The notes under the pieces: model-generated | What the model saw: the letters and a program-made list of their open reading frames with translations, nothing else | Told to the model about the DNA's origin: nothing | Databases searched by the model: none | From: Roseateles saccharophilus | GTDB lineage: Bacteria; Pseudomonadota; Gammaproteobacteria; Burkholderiales; Burkholderiaceae_C | Assembly: GCF_004342485.1 (NCBI RefSeq) | Contig: NZ_SMBU01000045.1 | Span: 1-36,563, forward strand | Direction: 5' to 3' | DNA length: 36,563 nt | Shown: positions 15,476-23,065 of the stretch, piece by piece | Position numbering within the stretch: the first letter of the stretch is position 1 | Layout: each line of letters starts with the position of its first letter | Translations under genes and position numbers: made by a program

Positions 15476-17257
15476 TCAGCCGCGTCGGCCCGCGAAGAAG
15501 CCCTCGATCTCCTCCAGCGTGCGGCCCTTGGTCTCGGGCAGCAGCCTGGCCGCGACGAGGAAGAAGACCAGCGTGCAGCCGGCCCAGAAGAAGAACATGG
15601 CCGCGTAGCCGTGCCGGCCCACGGTGGGCAGGAAGACGGCGGCGATGGAGGTGGACACGAACTGGTTGACCAGCAGCGCGATGCTCATGCCGTTGGAGCG
15701 GATGCGCGTGGGCATCAGCTCCGACAGCGCCAGCCAGACGCAGACGCCCGGCCCCACGGCGAAGAAAGCGACGAAGGCGAGGATGCAGGCGGCCGTCCAG
15801 ATGCCGTGCGCCGCGCCGGGCACGGGGCCGAGCCGGGCGGAATCGATGCGCAGCGGCGCCTGCGCCGACGCGGCCGGGTCGGCGAAGGGGTTGAGGTGCA
15901 GGCGGCGGAACAGCGCGCCGATGACGTTGTCGGGCTGCACGGTGTCGCTGCGGCGGATGTTCAGGCGGGTCGGGCCGGCGTCGGAGCGCAGCGTCTGCAC
16001 ATTGCTGAACTCGCCATAGGACCAGGCCACGGTCAGCATCTGCGCGCCGGTCGCCGGGTCGGCGCCCAGCGCGCGCCATTGCGCGGCGTCCAGCGTGAGG
16101 GAGAGGTCGTCGCCCTGCTGGTGCGCGGCCAGCGCCGGGGCCATGTCATGCAGCTCGCCCTCGGCGGAGCGGAACAGCAGCGCCGCGCCCAGCAGCGACA
16201 GCGCGATGCCGCCGCTGCCCAGCATCAGCAGGAATTTGCGGCCCTTGCGGTCCACGAGACTGACGGCCAGCACGGTGACGGCCGCGTTCAGCAGCTTGAT
16301 GGCCACGTCGGCCCAGTTGGCCATCGAGCCCGGCAGGCCGGCGGCGTTCAGGATGGTCACCGCATAGGCGAGCACTGAGTTGATGCCGGTGGCCTGGGTG
16401 CAGGCCAGCACCAGGCAGGCGAGCAGAAAGGGCAGCACATAGCGGCGGCTCAGCAGCGGCTCGGTGGTGCTCGTGGCGGCGCTGGCGCTGCTGCTGGCGG
16501 CGATGGCGGCCAGCGTCTCGTTGGCCTGCGGCTCGGGCAGGCTGCGGCGCAGTGCGGCCAGGGCGGCATCGCTGCGGCCGCGGCGCAGCAGCCAGCGCGG
16601 CGACTCGGTCAGCAGCAGCCCGCCCAGCGTGAAGACGAGGCCGGGCGCCAGGCTCATCCAGAAGATGCTGCGCCAGGCCTGGTCGCGCGCCACGAACAGG
16701 GCCTGCTGCACGTCGCCGCCCGCGGCCTGGGCCGCAGCACTGGCCGCCTCGACGCCGCGCGCCTGCACCAGGCCGATCAGCGCGGCGACGACCAGGCCGA
16801 TGGTCAGCAGCAGCTGGAACATCGCGGTGCCGCGGCCGCGCCGGTCGGCGCTCAGGCATTCGGCGAGGTAGAGCGGCACGACGACGCCGATCAGCCCGCC
16901 GCTGATGCCCTGCAGCAGCCGGCCCATGAGCAGCGGCACATAGCCGTCGGCCAGCGCGATGACCGGGATGCTGAGCGTGAACAGCGCGCCGGCCATCAGC
17001 ATGGCGGGCTTGCGGCCTATGGCGTCGGCCAGTGCGCCGGCGAACAGCGAGGACAGCACGCTGCCCAGCAGCACGGCCGCGACGATGAAGCTGAGCTGCT
17101 GGGCGCTGAGCTTCCAGGCCGCGACGGCCGTGGACTCCAGATAGGGCAGGGCGCCGGCGATGATGCCGATGTCGATGCCGTAGAGCAGGCCGCCCATGCC
17201 GGCGATGAAGAGCAGGAAGCGCATATAGCGCGGCCCTTGCAGCGTTGCAGCGGTCAT
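15476..17257 (-). CDS. Sugar-porter (SP) family MFS transporter with a large periplasmic insertion
   Basis: This 593-residue inner-membrane transporter shows all SP-family signatures: GLLYGIDIGIIAGALPYL in TM1, ADAIGRKPAM, RLLQGISGGLIGVVVPLYLAEC, ESPRWLLRRGR, TQATGINSVLAYAV, DRKGRKF and the C-terminal PETKGRTLEEIE. Family members usually have 450-500 residues. Here about 115 extra residues (about 365-480) are inserted between TM9 and TM10, on the side expected to face the periplasm. They are hydrophilic and begin RSAEGELHDMAPAL. As last gene of the aga operon, 14 bp after the deacetylase, it is the obvious candidate to import GalNAc (or a GalNAc disaccharide) by proton symport; substrate is inferred from context. 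The ATG at 17257 places TM1 correctly. Confidence 0.88.
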   Translation of the reverse strand: MTAATLQGPRYMRFLLFIAGMGGLLYGIDIGIIAGALPYLESTAVAAWKLSAQQLSFIVAAVLLGSVLSSLFAGALADAIGRKPAMLMAGALFTLSIPVIALADGYVPLLMGRLLQGISGGLIGVVVPLYLAECLSADRRGRGTAMFQLLLTIGLVVAALIGLVQARGVEAASAAAQAAGGDVQQALFVARDQAWRSIFWMSLAPGLVFTLGGLLLTESPRWLLRRGRSDAALAALRRSLPEPQANETLAAIAASSSASAATSTTEPLLSRRYVLPFLLACLVLACTQATGINSVLAYAVTILNAAGLPGSMANWADVAIKLLNAAVTVLAVSLVDRKGRKFLLMLGSGGIALSLLGAALLFRSAEGELHDMAPALAAHQQGDDLSLTLDAAQWRALGADPATGAQMLTVAWSYGEFSNVQTLRSDAGPTRLNIRRSDTVQPDNVIGALFRRLHLNPFADPAASAQAPLRIDSARLGPVPGAAHGIWTAACILAFVAFFAVGPGVCVWLALSELMPTRIRSNGMSIALLVNQFVSTSIAAVFLPTVGRHGYAAMFFFWAGCTLVFFLVAARLLPETKGRTLEEIEGFFAGRRG

Positions 17258-17271
17258 CGGCGATCCTTGTC

Positions 17272-18381
17272 TCAGAGCTTGTTGTCGGGAGAAATGGCGC
17301 GGCCTTCGCTGAAGACCTGCAGCGGCTGCAAGGCCTCGTCGAGCACGACGAGGTCGGCCCAGGCGCCGGGTGCGATGCGGCCGCGGTCGGCCAGGCCCAG
17401 GTAGTCGGCCGGGAAGCGCGAGCAGCGCTGCGAGGCCAGCGCCAGGTCCTCGCCCAGTCCGACGAGGTTGCGCAGCGCCTGGTCCATGGTCAGTGCGCTG
17501 CCGGCCAGCGAGCCCTTGCTGCCGCCCAGGCGCACGCAGCCGGCGCATTTGTAGACGCGCTGCGAGCCCAGCGCATATTCGCCGTCGGGCATGCCGGTGG
17601 CGGCCGTCGCGTCGGTGATGGCATACAGGCGCGGGATGGCGCGCATCGCGGCGCGCATCGCGCCGGGCGCCACATGCTCCAGGTCGGGGATGAGCTCGGC
17701 GTACTCGGCATGGGCCAGGGCCGCGCCCACCATGCCGGGCTCGCGGTGGTGCAAGCCGCTCATGCCGTTGAACAGATGCGTGAAGCCGGCCGCGCCGGCC
17801 GCCAGCGCGGCGACGCCGTCCTCGTAGCTGCCGGAGGAATGGCCCAGCTGCACGCGGATGCTCATGGCGGCGAGCGCCGGGATCAGCTCGAGATGGCCGG
17901 GCATCTCTGGCGCCAGCGTCAGCACGCGCAGCGGCGCGATGGCGTGCAGGCGCTGCACGGCCTCCAGCGTGGCCGGCACGGTCAGCGCCGGCTGGGCGCC
18001 GAGGCGGTGCGGGCTGATGAAGGGGCCTTCCAGGTGCACGCCCAGCACGCGGGCGCCGTCGTCGGCCTTGGCCGCGATGGCACCGCTCAGCCCGCGCAGC
18101 GCGCGCTCGATGTCGCTGGCATGCGCCGTCATCGTCGTGCCCAGCAGCGCCGTCGTGCCGTGGCGGGCATGAGCGCGCGCGACCGTGGTGGCCGCATCGC
18201 CACCCTGCATGATGTCGACGCCGGCGGCGCCGTGCACATGCAGGTCGATGAAGCCGGGCAGCACGAGGCGGTCGCTGCGCACGCCGGCATCGGCCTCGAT
18301 GCGCTGCACGCGCTCATCGAACACCAGGCGGCCGTCGAGCCAGCCTTCCGGCGTCAGGACGCGGCCTTCGATGCTGTTCAT
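17272..18381 (-). CDS. nagA: N-acetylhexosamine-6-phosphate deacetylase (NagA/AgaA)
   Basis: This 369-residue amidohydrolase removes acetate from GalNAc-6-phosphate or GlcNAc-6-phosphate. Metal and substrate motifs are intact: IDLHVHGAAGVD, VHLEGPFISP, LGHSSGSYEDG, THLFNGMSGLHHREPG and the catalytic ITDATAATGMPDG. The surrounding agaS, agaZ and agaR genes argue for GalNAc-6-phosphate as the real substrate, i.e. the AgaA role. NagA and AgaA cannot be separated by motif. The ATG overlaps the stop of the DeoR-type gene (ATGA at 18378-18381), so it is translated together with its regulator. Confidence 0.92.
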   Translation of the reverse strand: MNSIEGRVLTPEGWLDGRLVFDERVQRIEADAGVRSDRLVLPGFIDLHVHGAAGVDIMQGGDAATTVARAHARHGTTALLGTTMTAHASDIERALRGLSGAIAAKADDGARVLGVHLEGPFISPHRLGAQPALTVPATLEAVQRLHAIAPLRVLTLAPEMPGHLELIPALAAMSIRVQLGHSSGSYEDGVAALAAGAAGFTHLFNGMSGLHHREPGMVGAALAHAEYAELIPDLEHVAPGAMRAAMRAIPRLYAITDATAATGMPDGEYALGSQRVYKCAGCVRLGGSKGSLAGSALTMDQALRNLVGLGEDLALASQRCSRFPADYLGLADRGRIAPGAWADLVVLDEALQPLQVFSEGRAISPDNKL

Positions 18382-19145
18382 TCGGCGACGATCAGTTCTA
18401 TGCCCAGCCGCGCGAGGCCATCGCGGTATTCGGGGCTGATGCCGGCATCGGTGATGACGGTGTCCACCTGCTCCAGCAGACCGATGCGGTGCAGGCTGAC
18501 GCGGCCGAACTTGGAGGCGTCGCAGAGCACGACGACGCGGCGCGCGCGCTCGACCATCTTGCGGTTCAGGCTGGCCTCGGCCTCGTGGTGGGTGGTCAGG
18601 CCGAACTGCAGGTCCAGGCCGTCGACGCCGAGGAAGAGGGTGTCGAAGCTGTAGGCGTTCAGGCAGGACTCGGCCTGCACGCCCTGGAAGGACAGCGACT
18701 GCTTGCGCAGCAGGCCGCCGGTCAGCATGACCTGCACGCCCTGGGCATTGGCCAGCTCCCACGCGATGTTCAGGCCGTTGGTCATCACGGTGACGTCGCG
18801 GTGGTCCAGCAGGTGGCGGGCCAGCGGCACGGTGGTGGTGCCGGAGTCGACCAGGATGTTGTCGCCCGGCTGCACCAGCTCCGCGGCGCGCGCGCCGATG
18901 ACCTCCTTCAGCGCGCTGTTCAGGCTGTCGCGCTGCTGCACGCTCTGCTCCTGCGGCGGCGTGCGCACCAGCGTCGCGCCGCCGTGGTTGCGCGTGGCCA
19001 GGCCCTGGGCCTCGAGCTGGGCGAGGTCGGTGCGGATGGTCACGGCCGACACGCCGGTCAGCGCGGCCAGCTCGGACACCTGCACGCCGCCCTGCTTGAC
19101 GAGGAGCTGCAGGATCTGTTCGCGGCGCTGGCTGGTGTTTCGCAT
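18378..19145 (-). CDS. agaR: DeoR-family repressor, probable AgaR
   Basis: This regulator has 255 residues. An N-terminal helix-turn-helix (RREQILQLLVKQGGVQVSELAALTGVSAVTIRTDLAQLEAQGLATRNHGG) has the DeoR fingerprint. The sugar-phosphate-binding domain has VDSGTTTVPLARHL, TNGLNIAWEL, TGGLLRKQSLSFQG and LFLGVDGLD. AgaR represses amino-sugar genes and is released by a GalNAc pathway intermediate. Its gene lies inside the operon between agaZ and the deacetylase, and repeated TTTCGAA words occur immediately upstream and in the divergent promoter region. The start at 19145 puts the HTH at the N-terminus. There is little Shine-Dalgarno sequence, and the RBS zone overlaps one of the TTTCG repeats. 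The specific ligand is inferred. Confidence 0.88.
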   Translation of the reverse strand: MRNTSQRREQILQLLVKQGGVQVSELAALTGVSAVTIRTDLAQLEAQGLATRNHGGATLVRTPPQEQSVQQRDSLNSALKEVIGARAAELVQPGDNILVDSGTTTVPLARHLLDHRDVTVMTNGLNIAWELANAQGVQVMLTGGLLRKQSLSFQGVQAESCLNAYSFDTLFLGVDGLDLQFGLTTHHEAEASLNRKMVERARRVVVLCDASKFGRVSLHRIGLLEQVDTVITDAGISPEYRDGLARLGIELIVAE

Positions 19146-19147
19146 GG

Positions 19148-19218
19148 CTTTCGGGTTTGTTTCGAACGAGAGCGGATTCTCAGGGGTTCGAAACCGGAGC
19201 TGCGGTCGGGCTTTCGAT
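19148..19218. promoter_or_regulatory. Cluster of TTTCGAA elements upstream of agaR
   Basis: CTTTCG (19148-19153), GTTTCGAAC (19159-19167), GTTCGAAAC (19186-19194) and CTTTCGAT (19211-19218) lie within 71 bp across the agaZ/agaR junction. These words match those in the divergent promoter region at 22673-23034. They could let AgaR act on its own expression or on an internal promoter; this is an inference from word recurrence. Confidence 0.5.
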
Positions 19219-20514
19219 TGCGGCGGCCTCATTGGCTTCGCAGGCACGGGCATAGCGAGCCAGCAGCTGGCCCACCTTGTGGCGGGCCAGGTCTTCGGCG
19301 CGGGCGGCCAGGCGGCCTTCGGACACGGCCAGGGCCTGCTCGGGCAGGAACTGGCTCAGCAGGGCCAGCGGCAGCGGCTGCTCGTCGAGGTTGGCGACGA
19401 GGCGCTGCAGCGCGGCCTCCACGGCCGGCTCGCCCCAGTAATAGCGGCTGCGGTCGCTGAGGCCCCAGGCGCGCAGCAGGCGCTGGGCCTCGGGGCTGCC
19501 GGGGTAGTGCTTGAGCCAGTGGCGCGGCTGGGCGCGCATGGCCCCGTCCAGCGTCTCGATGAGACGCGACTGCGCGGCCGCCGGCAGCAGCTCGCGCTCC
19601 AGCATCGCCAGCGCGAACCAGGCCTCGCGCAGCGCAAAGGTGGCCGCCGGGCCGACCTTCAGGATGGCGAAATGGTCGCGCACCATCGCATGCAGCGAGG
19701 CCTCGGTCTGGTAGTCCGTCGAGTGGGCCTCGTAGACCAGGCCGGGCTGGCCCTCGATGAAGCGCGACAGCGACGCGGCCGCCGCGCGGTCGTAGTGCTG
19801 CACGCTGCTGTGGTCGAAGTCCACGCCGGGCTGCACGACCATCGCGACGACGCGCCGCCAGGCTTCGCGCAGCCCGCGTGCGGCGAAGGCCAGGCGGTGC
19901 ACCTCCAGCGTCTGCGCGGCGGCCTCGGGCCGCGTGACGGCCACGCCGCCGCCCAGGGCCGCCTCGCCGCCGGGGATGGGCACCTCGGTGCCGATCACAT
20001 AGACCGGCGGCGCCAGCCCGGCGCCGCGCGCGGCGGCCTCGGCCATCTCGGCCAGCTCGGCCGAGCGCTGCGCGACGACCTCGTCGGGCAGGCGCGCCAG
20101 GTCATCCGCGCAGGCCATGCTGCAGTCGAGGTGGATCTTGTGGAAGCCGGCGGCCACATAGGCCTGGATCAGCTCCTTCGCGTGTCCCATGGCCTCGGCG
20201 GCGGGCAGGTTCTGCCAGGCATTGGGGCCGAGGTGGTCGCCGCCGAGCACCAGGCGCCCGGCCGGCAGGCCCTGGGCGTGGGCCATCGCCTGCACGTAGT
20301 CGCGGAACTGCGGCGGCGTCATGCCGGTGTAGCCGCCGAACTGGTCGACCTGGTTGGAGGTGGACTCGATCAGCAGCAGGCCGCCGCGCTGGCGCGCGAG
20401 CTGCATCGCGGCCTCCAGCACATAGCGGTTGCTGCAGCAGACGCTGGCGACGCCGACCGGCTCGCCGCGGCGGTGGGCGGCGATCGTGTCGAGGATGGGA
20501 GAGGTGGTGGACAT
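19180..20514 (-). CDS. agaZ: AgaZ/GatZ-type tagatose-1,6-bisphosphate aldolase subunit
   Basis: This 444-residue protein belongs to the AgaZ/GatZ/KbaZ family. Typical stretches are ASVCCSNRYVLEAAMQ, IESTSNQVDQFGGYTGM, LGGDHLGPNAWQ, FHKIHLDCSMAC and VYVIGTEVPIPGG. In E. coli the family is the non-catalytic partner of the class II aldolase that cleaves tagatose-1,6-bisphosphate. In other proteobacteria it occurs without the partner, as here, so its exact activity is open. No AgaY/KbaY-like catalytic subunit and no tagatose-6-phosphate kinase are in this window. ATG 20514 is preferred over an in-frame TTG at 20520. The gene starts 18 bp after the kinase. Confidence 0.9.
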   Translation of the reverse strand: MSTTSPILDTIAAHRRGEPVGVASVCCSNRYVLEAAMQLARQRGGLLLIESTSNQVDQFGGYTGMTPPQFRDYVQAMAHAQGLPAGRLVLGGDHLGPNAWQNLPAAEAMGHAKELIQAYVAAGFHKIHLDCSMACADDLARLPDEVVAQRSAELAEMAEAAARGAGLAPPVYVIGTEVPIPGGEAALGGGVAVTRPEAAAQTLEVHRLAFAARGLREAWRRVVAMVVQPGVDFDHSSVQHYDRAAAASLSRFIEGQPGLVYEAHSTDYQTEASLHAMVRDHFAILKVGPAATFALREAWFALAMLERELLPAAAQSRLIETLDGAMRAQPRHWLKHYPGSPEAQRLLRAWGLSDRSRYYWGEPAVEAALQRLVANLDEQPLPLALLSQFLPEQALAVSEGRLAARAEDLARHKVGQLLARYARACEANEAAAIESPTAAPVSNP

Positions 20515-20532
20515 GGGCAAGGCTTGAAACTC

Positions 20533-21471
20533 TCAGCCGGCGCTGCGCTGGCGGGCCAGCAGTGCGGCGCCGCGTGCGCCGCCGGCATCGCCGAAGCGCG
20601 GCGGCAGGATGGGCGGCACGCGCACGCCGCGGAAGAGGTGGCGGGCCATCGCGGCGGGCAGCTCGTCGTAGAGCCGCTGCAGCTTGGACAGGCCGCCGCC
20701 CAGCACGATGGCATGCGGGTCCAGTGCCAGCACCAGGCCGGCCAGGCCCTGGGCCAGCAGCTCGAGATGGATGGCCAGGGCCTCGGCCGCGGCCTCGTCG
20801 CCCTGAGCGGCGAGAGCATGCACGGCGGCGGCGTCGGACGCCGCTTCGGGCGCTGTGCTGCGCAGCCGGTACAGCGTGGCCAGGCCGGTGCCCGAGACAT
20901 AGCGCTCCAGGCAGCCGCGCAGGCCACAGGGGCAGTCCAGCAGCGGCAGGTCGTGATGCAGCAGCAGGGCCGCCGGCACCGGCCAGTGGCCCCATTCGCC
21001 GGCCAGGCCGTTGTAGCCGGCCACGAGCCGGCCGCCCACGCAATAGCCGCCGCCCGCGCCGGTGCCGAGGATGGCACCGAACATGCTGGGCAGGCCGTCC
21101 GCCGCGCCACCCTGGGCCTCGGACAGCGCGAAGCACTGGCAGTCATTGCCCATGTGCACGGGCCGGCCGAGCGCGGCCTCCAGCGCGGGCGCGACGCGCC
21201 GGCCGTTCAGCGCCGGCACATTGGAGCTGAGCTGGCAGCCGCTGGCCGCGTCGACGATGCCGGGCATGCCCAGCCCGATCGCTGTCGCGGCGCCACCGAG
21301 CTGAAGCTCTGCGGCGCGCACCAGGGCGGCGACCTGCGCGACGAAATCGTCGAAGTCGGCCGCCGACGTCGCGATGCGTTGGCGGTGCACGACGGCGAGG
21401 GTGGCGTCGCAGGCGGCCAGTTCGATCTTGGTGCCGCCGACGTCGAGGCCGAAATAGAGATCAGCCGTCAT
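20533..21471 (-). CDS. ROK-family sugar kinase, probable GalNAc kinase
   Basis: This 312-residue kinase has the ROK ATP-binding FGLDVGGTKIELAAC, the catalytic-base region HMGNDCQCFALSE, ILGTGAGGGYCVGGRLVAGYNGLAGEWGHWPV and the zinc-binding CPCGLRGCLERYVSG. ROK kinases phosphorylate GlcNAc, glucose, fructose or mannose. In this operon the expected reaction is GalNAc to GalNAc-6-phosphate, because the porter imports unmodified sugar and no PTS genes are present. That assignment is from context. It overlaps agaS by 11 bp (agaS stop at 21461, kinase ATG at 21471), so the two are translated together. Confidence 0.88.
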   Translation of the reverse strand: MTADLYFGLDVGGTKIELAACDATLAVVHRQRIATSAADFDDFVAQVAALVRAAELQLGGAATAIGLGMPGIVDAASGCQLSSNVPALNGRRVAPALEAALGRPVHMGNDCQCFALSEAQGGAADGLPSMFGAILGTGAGGGYCVGGRLVAGYNGLAGEWGHWPVPAALLLHHDLPLLDCPCGLRGCLERYVSGTGLATLYRLRSTAPEAASDAAAVHALAAQGDEAAAEALAIHLELLAQGLAGLVLALDPHAIVLGGGLSKLQRLYDELPAAMARHLFRGVRVPPILPPRFGDAGGARGAALLARQRSAG

Positions 21472-22636
21472 GACTGTGGATGGTCACGCCCTGCACGACG
21501 CGGTTGACGCGGCCGTCGGGGAAGGGGTTGTCGGGCGTCAGGCCCAGCGCAAGCGACTTGTTCAGCGCCAGCAGCTGCGGCGCGATCAGCCACAGCGGCG
21601 TCAGCCAGGCGTCGTCCAGGCCCTCGTCCTGCGGCAGCGGCGGGATGGGCAGGCAGGCGGGCAGTTGCTCGGCCGCGTCCTCGGGGCCCAGCGTCAGCAC
21701 GGCGGCGGCGATGCCGTCGCTGCGCAGCTCCTGCACCAGGTCGCACTCGTAGCGCCGCGCCACCGGGCCGCGGCTGCGCAGCACCAGCACGAGGCTGTGT
21801 TCGTCCAGCATGGACTTGGGGCCATGGCGAAAGCCCAGCGGCGTGTTGGCCACCGCCATCACGCGGCCGCTGGTCAGCTCCAGCACCTTCAGTGCGGCCT
21901 CCCTGGCCAGCGCCTCCTGGGCGCCGCTGCCGAGATAGACGATGCGCTGCACCTCGCGCCGGGCCAGCGCCTGCATGGGCGCGGCCCAGTCGCGCAGCGC
22001 GGCGTCGGCCAGATCGGCCAGGCTGCGGATGCGCGCGAGGCGTTCGGGCCAGCTGCCGGCGCCCAACGTGGCCAGCGCGGCCAGCAGCATGGTCGTGAGG
22101 CTGCTCGTCATCGCGAAGCCGCGGTCGCAGCTGCCCTCGGGCATCAGCAGGTTGAGCGTGTCGGCACGGCCGGTGCTGCCGCTGAGCAGTTCGCCCTCGG
22201 CATTGCAGGTGATGTTCAGGAAGCGCGGCTGGGCCACGCTGGCGCGCAGCAGCTCGACGGTGGCCAGGCTCTCGGGGCTGTTGCCGCTGCGCGCGAAGGA
22301 CACCAGCAGCGTCGGCTGCGCGCGCTTCAGATAGAGCTCGGGGTGGGTCAGCAGGCTGGTGCTGGCCACGGCGCGCACCTCGGCGGGCCAGGCGGCGTTG
22401 AGCGTGTCGGCCGCCATCTCGCCGATATAGGCCGAGCTGCCGGCGCCGGTCAGGATGACGCGGTGGCCCGGCTGGCGCAGCCAGTCGCCGAGAAAGGCGT
22501 CGATGCGGCTGCGCTGTTCTTCGAGGGCCGTTGCCAGCGCCCGCCAGATGGCCGGCTGGTGCGCGATCTCCTCGGCCGTGTGCAGGCCGCCTTGGCGTTG
22601 CCAGTCGTTGTGCTCGCGTTGCAGAAGTGAAGTCAT
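21461..22636 (-). CDS. agaS: AgaS, SIS-domain galactosamine-6-phosphate deaminase/isomerase
   Basis: This 391-residue protein has two SIS domains: the first around VILTGAGSSAYIGEMAADTL and SFARSGNSPESLATVELL, the second around VYLGSGAQEALAREAALKVLELTSGRVMAVANTPLGFRHGPKSML. This is the AgaS family, which converts galactosamine-6-phosphate to tagatose-6-phosphate with release of ammonia. As first gene of the leftward operon it marks the pathway as GalNAc rather than GlcNAc catabolism, since NagB belongs to a different family. The ATG at 22636 follows a short TGAGA. An upstream extension of the frame has no similarity and runs into the promoter. Confidence 0.92.
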   Translation of the reverse strand: MTSLLQREHNDWQRQGGLHTAEEIAHQPAIWRALATALEEQRSRIDAFLGDWLRQPGHRVILTGAGSSAYIGEMAADTLNAAWPAEVRAVASTSLLTHPELYLKRAQPTLLVSFARSGNSPESLATVELLRASVAQPRFLNITCNAEGELLSGSTGRADTLNLLMPEGSCDRGFAMTSSLTTMLLAALATLGAGSWPERLARIRSLADLADAALRDWAAPMQALARREVQRIVYLGSGAQEALAREAALKVLELTSGRVMAVANTPLGFRHGPKSMLDEHSLVLVLRSRGPVARRYECDLVQELRSDGIAAAVLTLGPEDAAEQLPACLPIPPLPQDEGLDDAWLTPLWLIAPQLLALNKSLALGLTPDNPFPDGRVNRVVQGVTIHSHDG

Positions 22637-22658
22637 TGCCAATCTCAAGTGCCGGGAG

Positions 22659-22687
22659 ACGATATCGCCGTGCTTTCGAATTGTCAA
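22659..22687 (-). promoter_or_regulatory. Sigma70 promoter of the leftward aga operon
   Basis: On the minus strand TTGACA (22687-22682) and TATCGT (22664-22659) are 17 bp apart and lie just upstream of the agaS ATG at 22636. A CTTTCGAA/TTCGAAAG word (22673-22680) sits in the spacer, where a bound repressor would block polymerase. Confidence 0.7.
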
Positions 22688-22689
22688 AC

Positions 22690-22719
22690 AAAGAAAGAAA
22701 AGAAAAGATAAAACGAAAG
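22690..22719 (-). promoter_or_regulatory. CTTTC-repeat operator candidate upstream of the aga promoter
   Basis: Reading the minus strand from 22719, CTTTCG is followed by several TTTTC/CTTTC words in a pyrimidine run that ends at the -35 box. AgaR of E. coli is described as binding repeated TTTC-type elements, so this is a natural site for the operon's own DeoR-family repressor. The site assignment is inference. Confidence 0.55.
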
Positions 22720-22907
22720 ATATGAGGCCGAATATCTTGCTGAATCGACGGGAAATTCGAGCAGGATTGCGGGCGAACTGGCGTCGAACTGGACGGGTAA
22801 GGTCAGGCAGCTCGTGAGGCGCTCGCCGGCCGGAGCAGTCGTCGCCATCGCTTGAGGCGTTGCTTTTTCCCAGCAAATGCAAAGAGATTCTGCCGATCCT
22901 GCTGCCT

Positions 22908-23034
22908 ATCGAAAGTTTCAGAACTTTTTCTCATCATGGATTTCCCGTAACTGGAGGCTTAACTTTCGATTTGAAGTTTCGATTCGTTGACTTCTTTCGA
23001 TGCGATTTCTAGAGTTTGCGCATTGATTCGAAAC
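22908..23034. promoter_or_regulatory. Array of CTTTCGAT elements over the rightward promoter
   Basis: ATCGAAAG (22908-22915), CTTTCGAT (22963-22970), GTTTCGAT (22976-22983), CTTTCGAT (22994-23001) and TTCGAAAC (23027-23034) form an array of direct and inverted copies of one word. Two flank and one fills the spacer of the promoter at 22987-23015. The same words occur at the leftward promoter, so both operons are probably controlled together by AgaR. The remaining part of the spacer (22720-22907) shows no gene. Confidence 0.6.
22987..23015 (+). promoter_or_regulatory. Sigma70 promoter of the glycan-degradation operon
   Basis: TTGACT (22987-22992) and TAGAGT (23010-23015) are separated by 17 bp, with a CTTTCGAT word (22994-23001) inside the spacer. 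The RBS AAGGG (23055-23059) and the GH31 ATG (23066) follow. It sits in an AT-rich patch, like its divergent counterpart. Confidence 0.68.
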
Positions 23035-23065
23035 AACCGCCTCGGGCGGTGCGCAAGGGCAACGA

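Noticed and set aside
22690-22719. Purine/pyrimidine run as a simple-sequence repeat
   Set aside because: The units are irregular and contain CTTTC words matching the rest of the operator array, so regulation explains it better than slippage.
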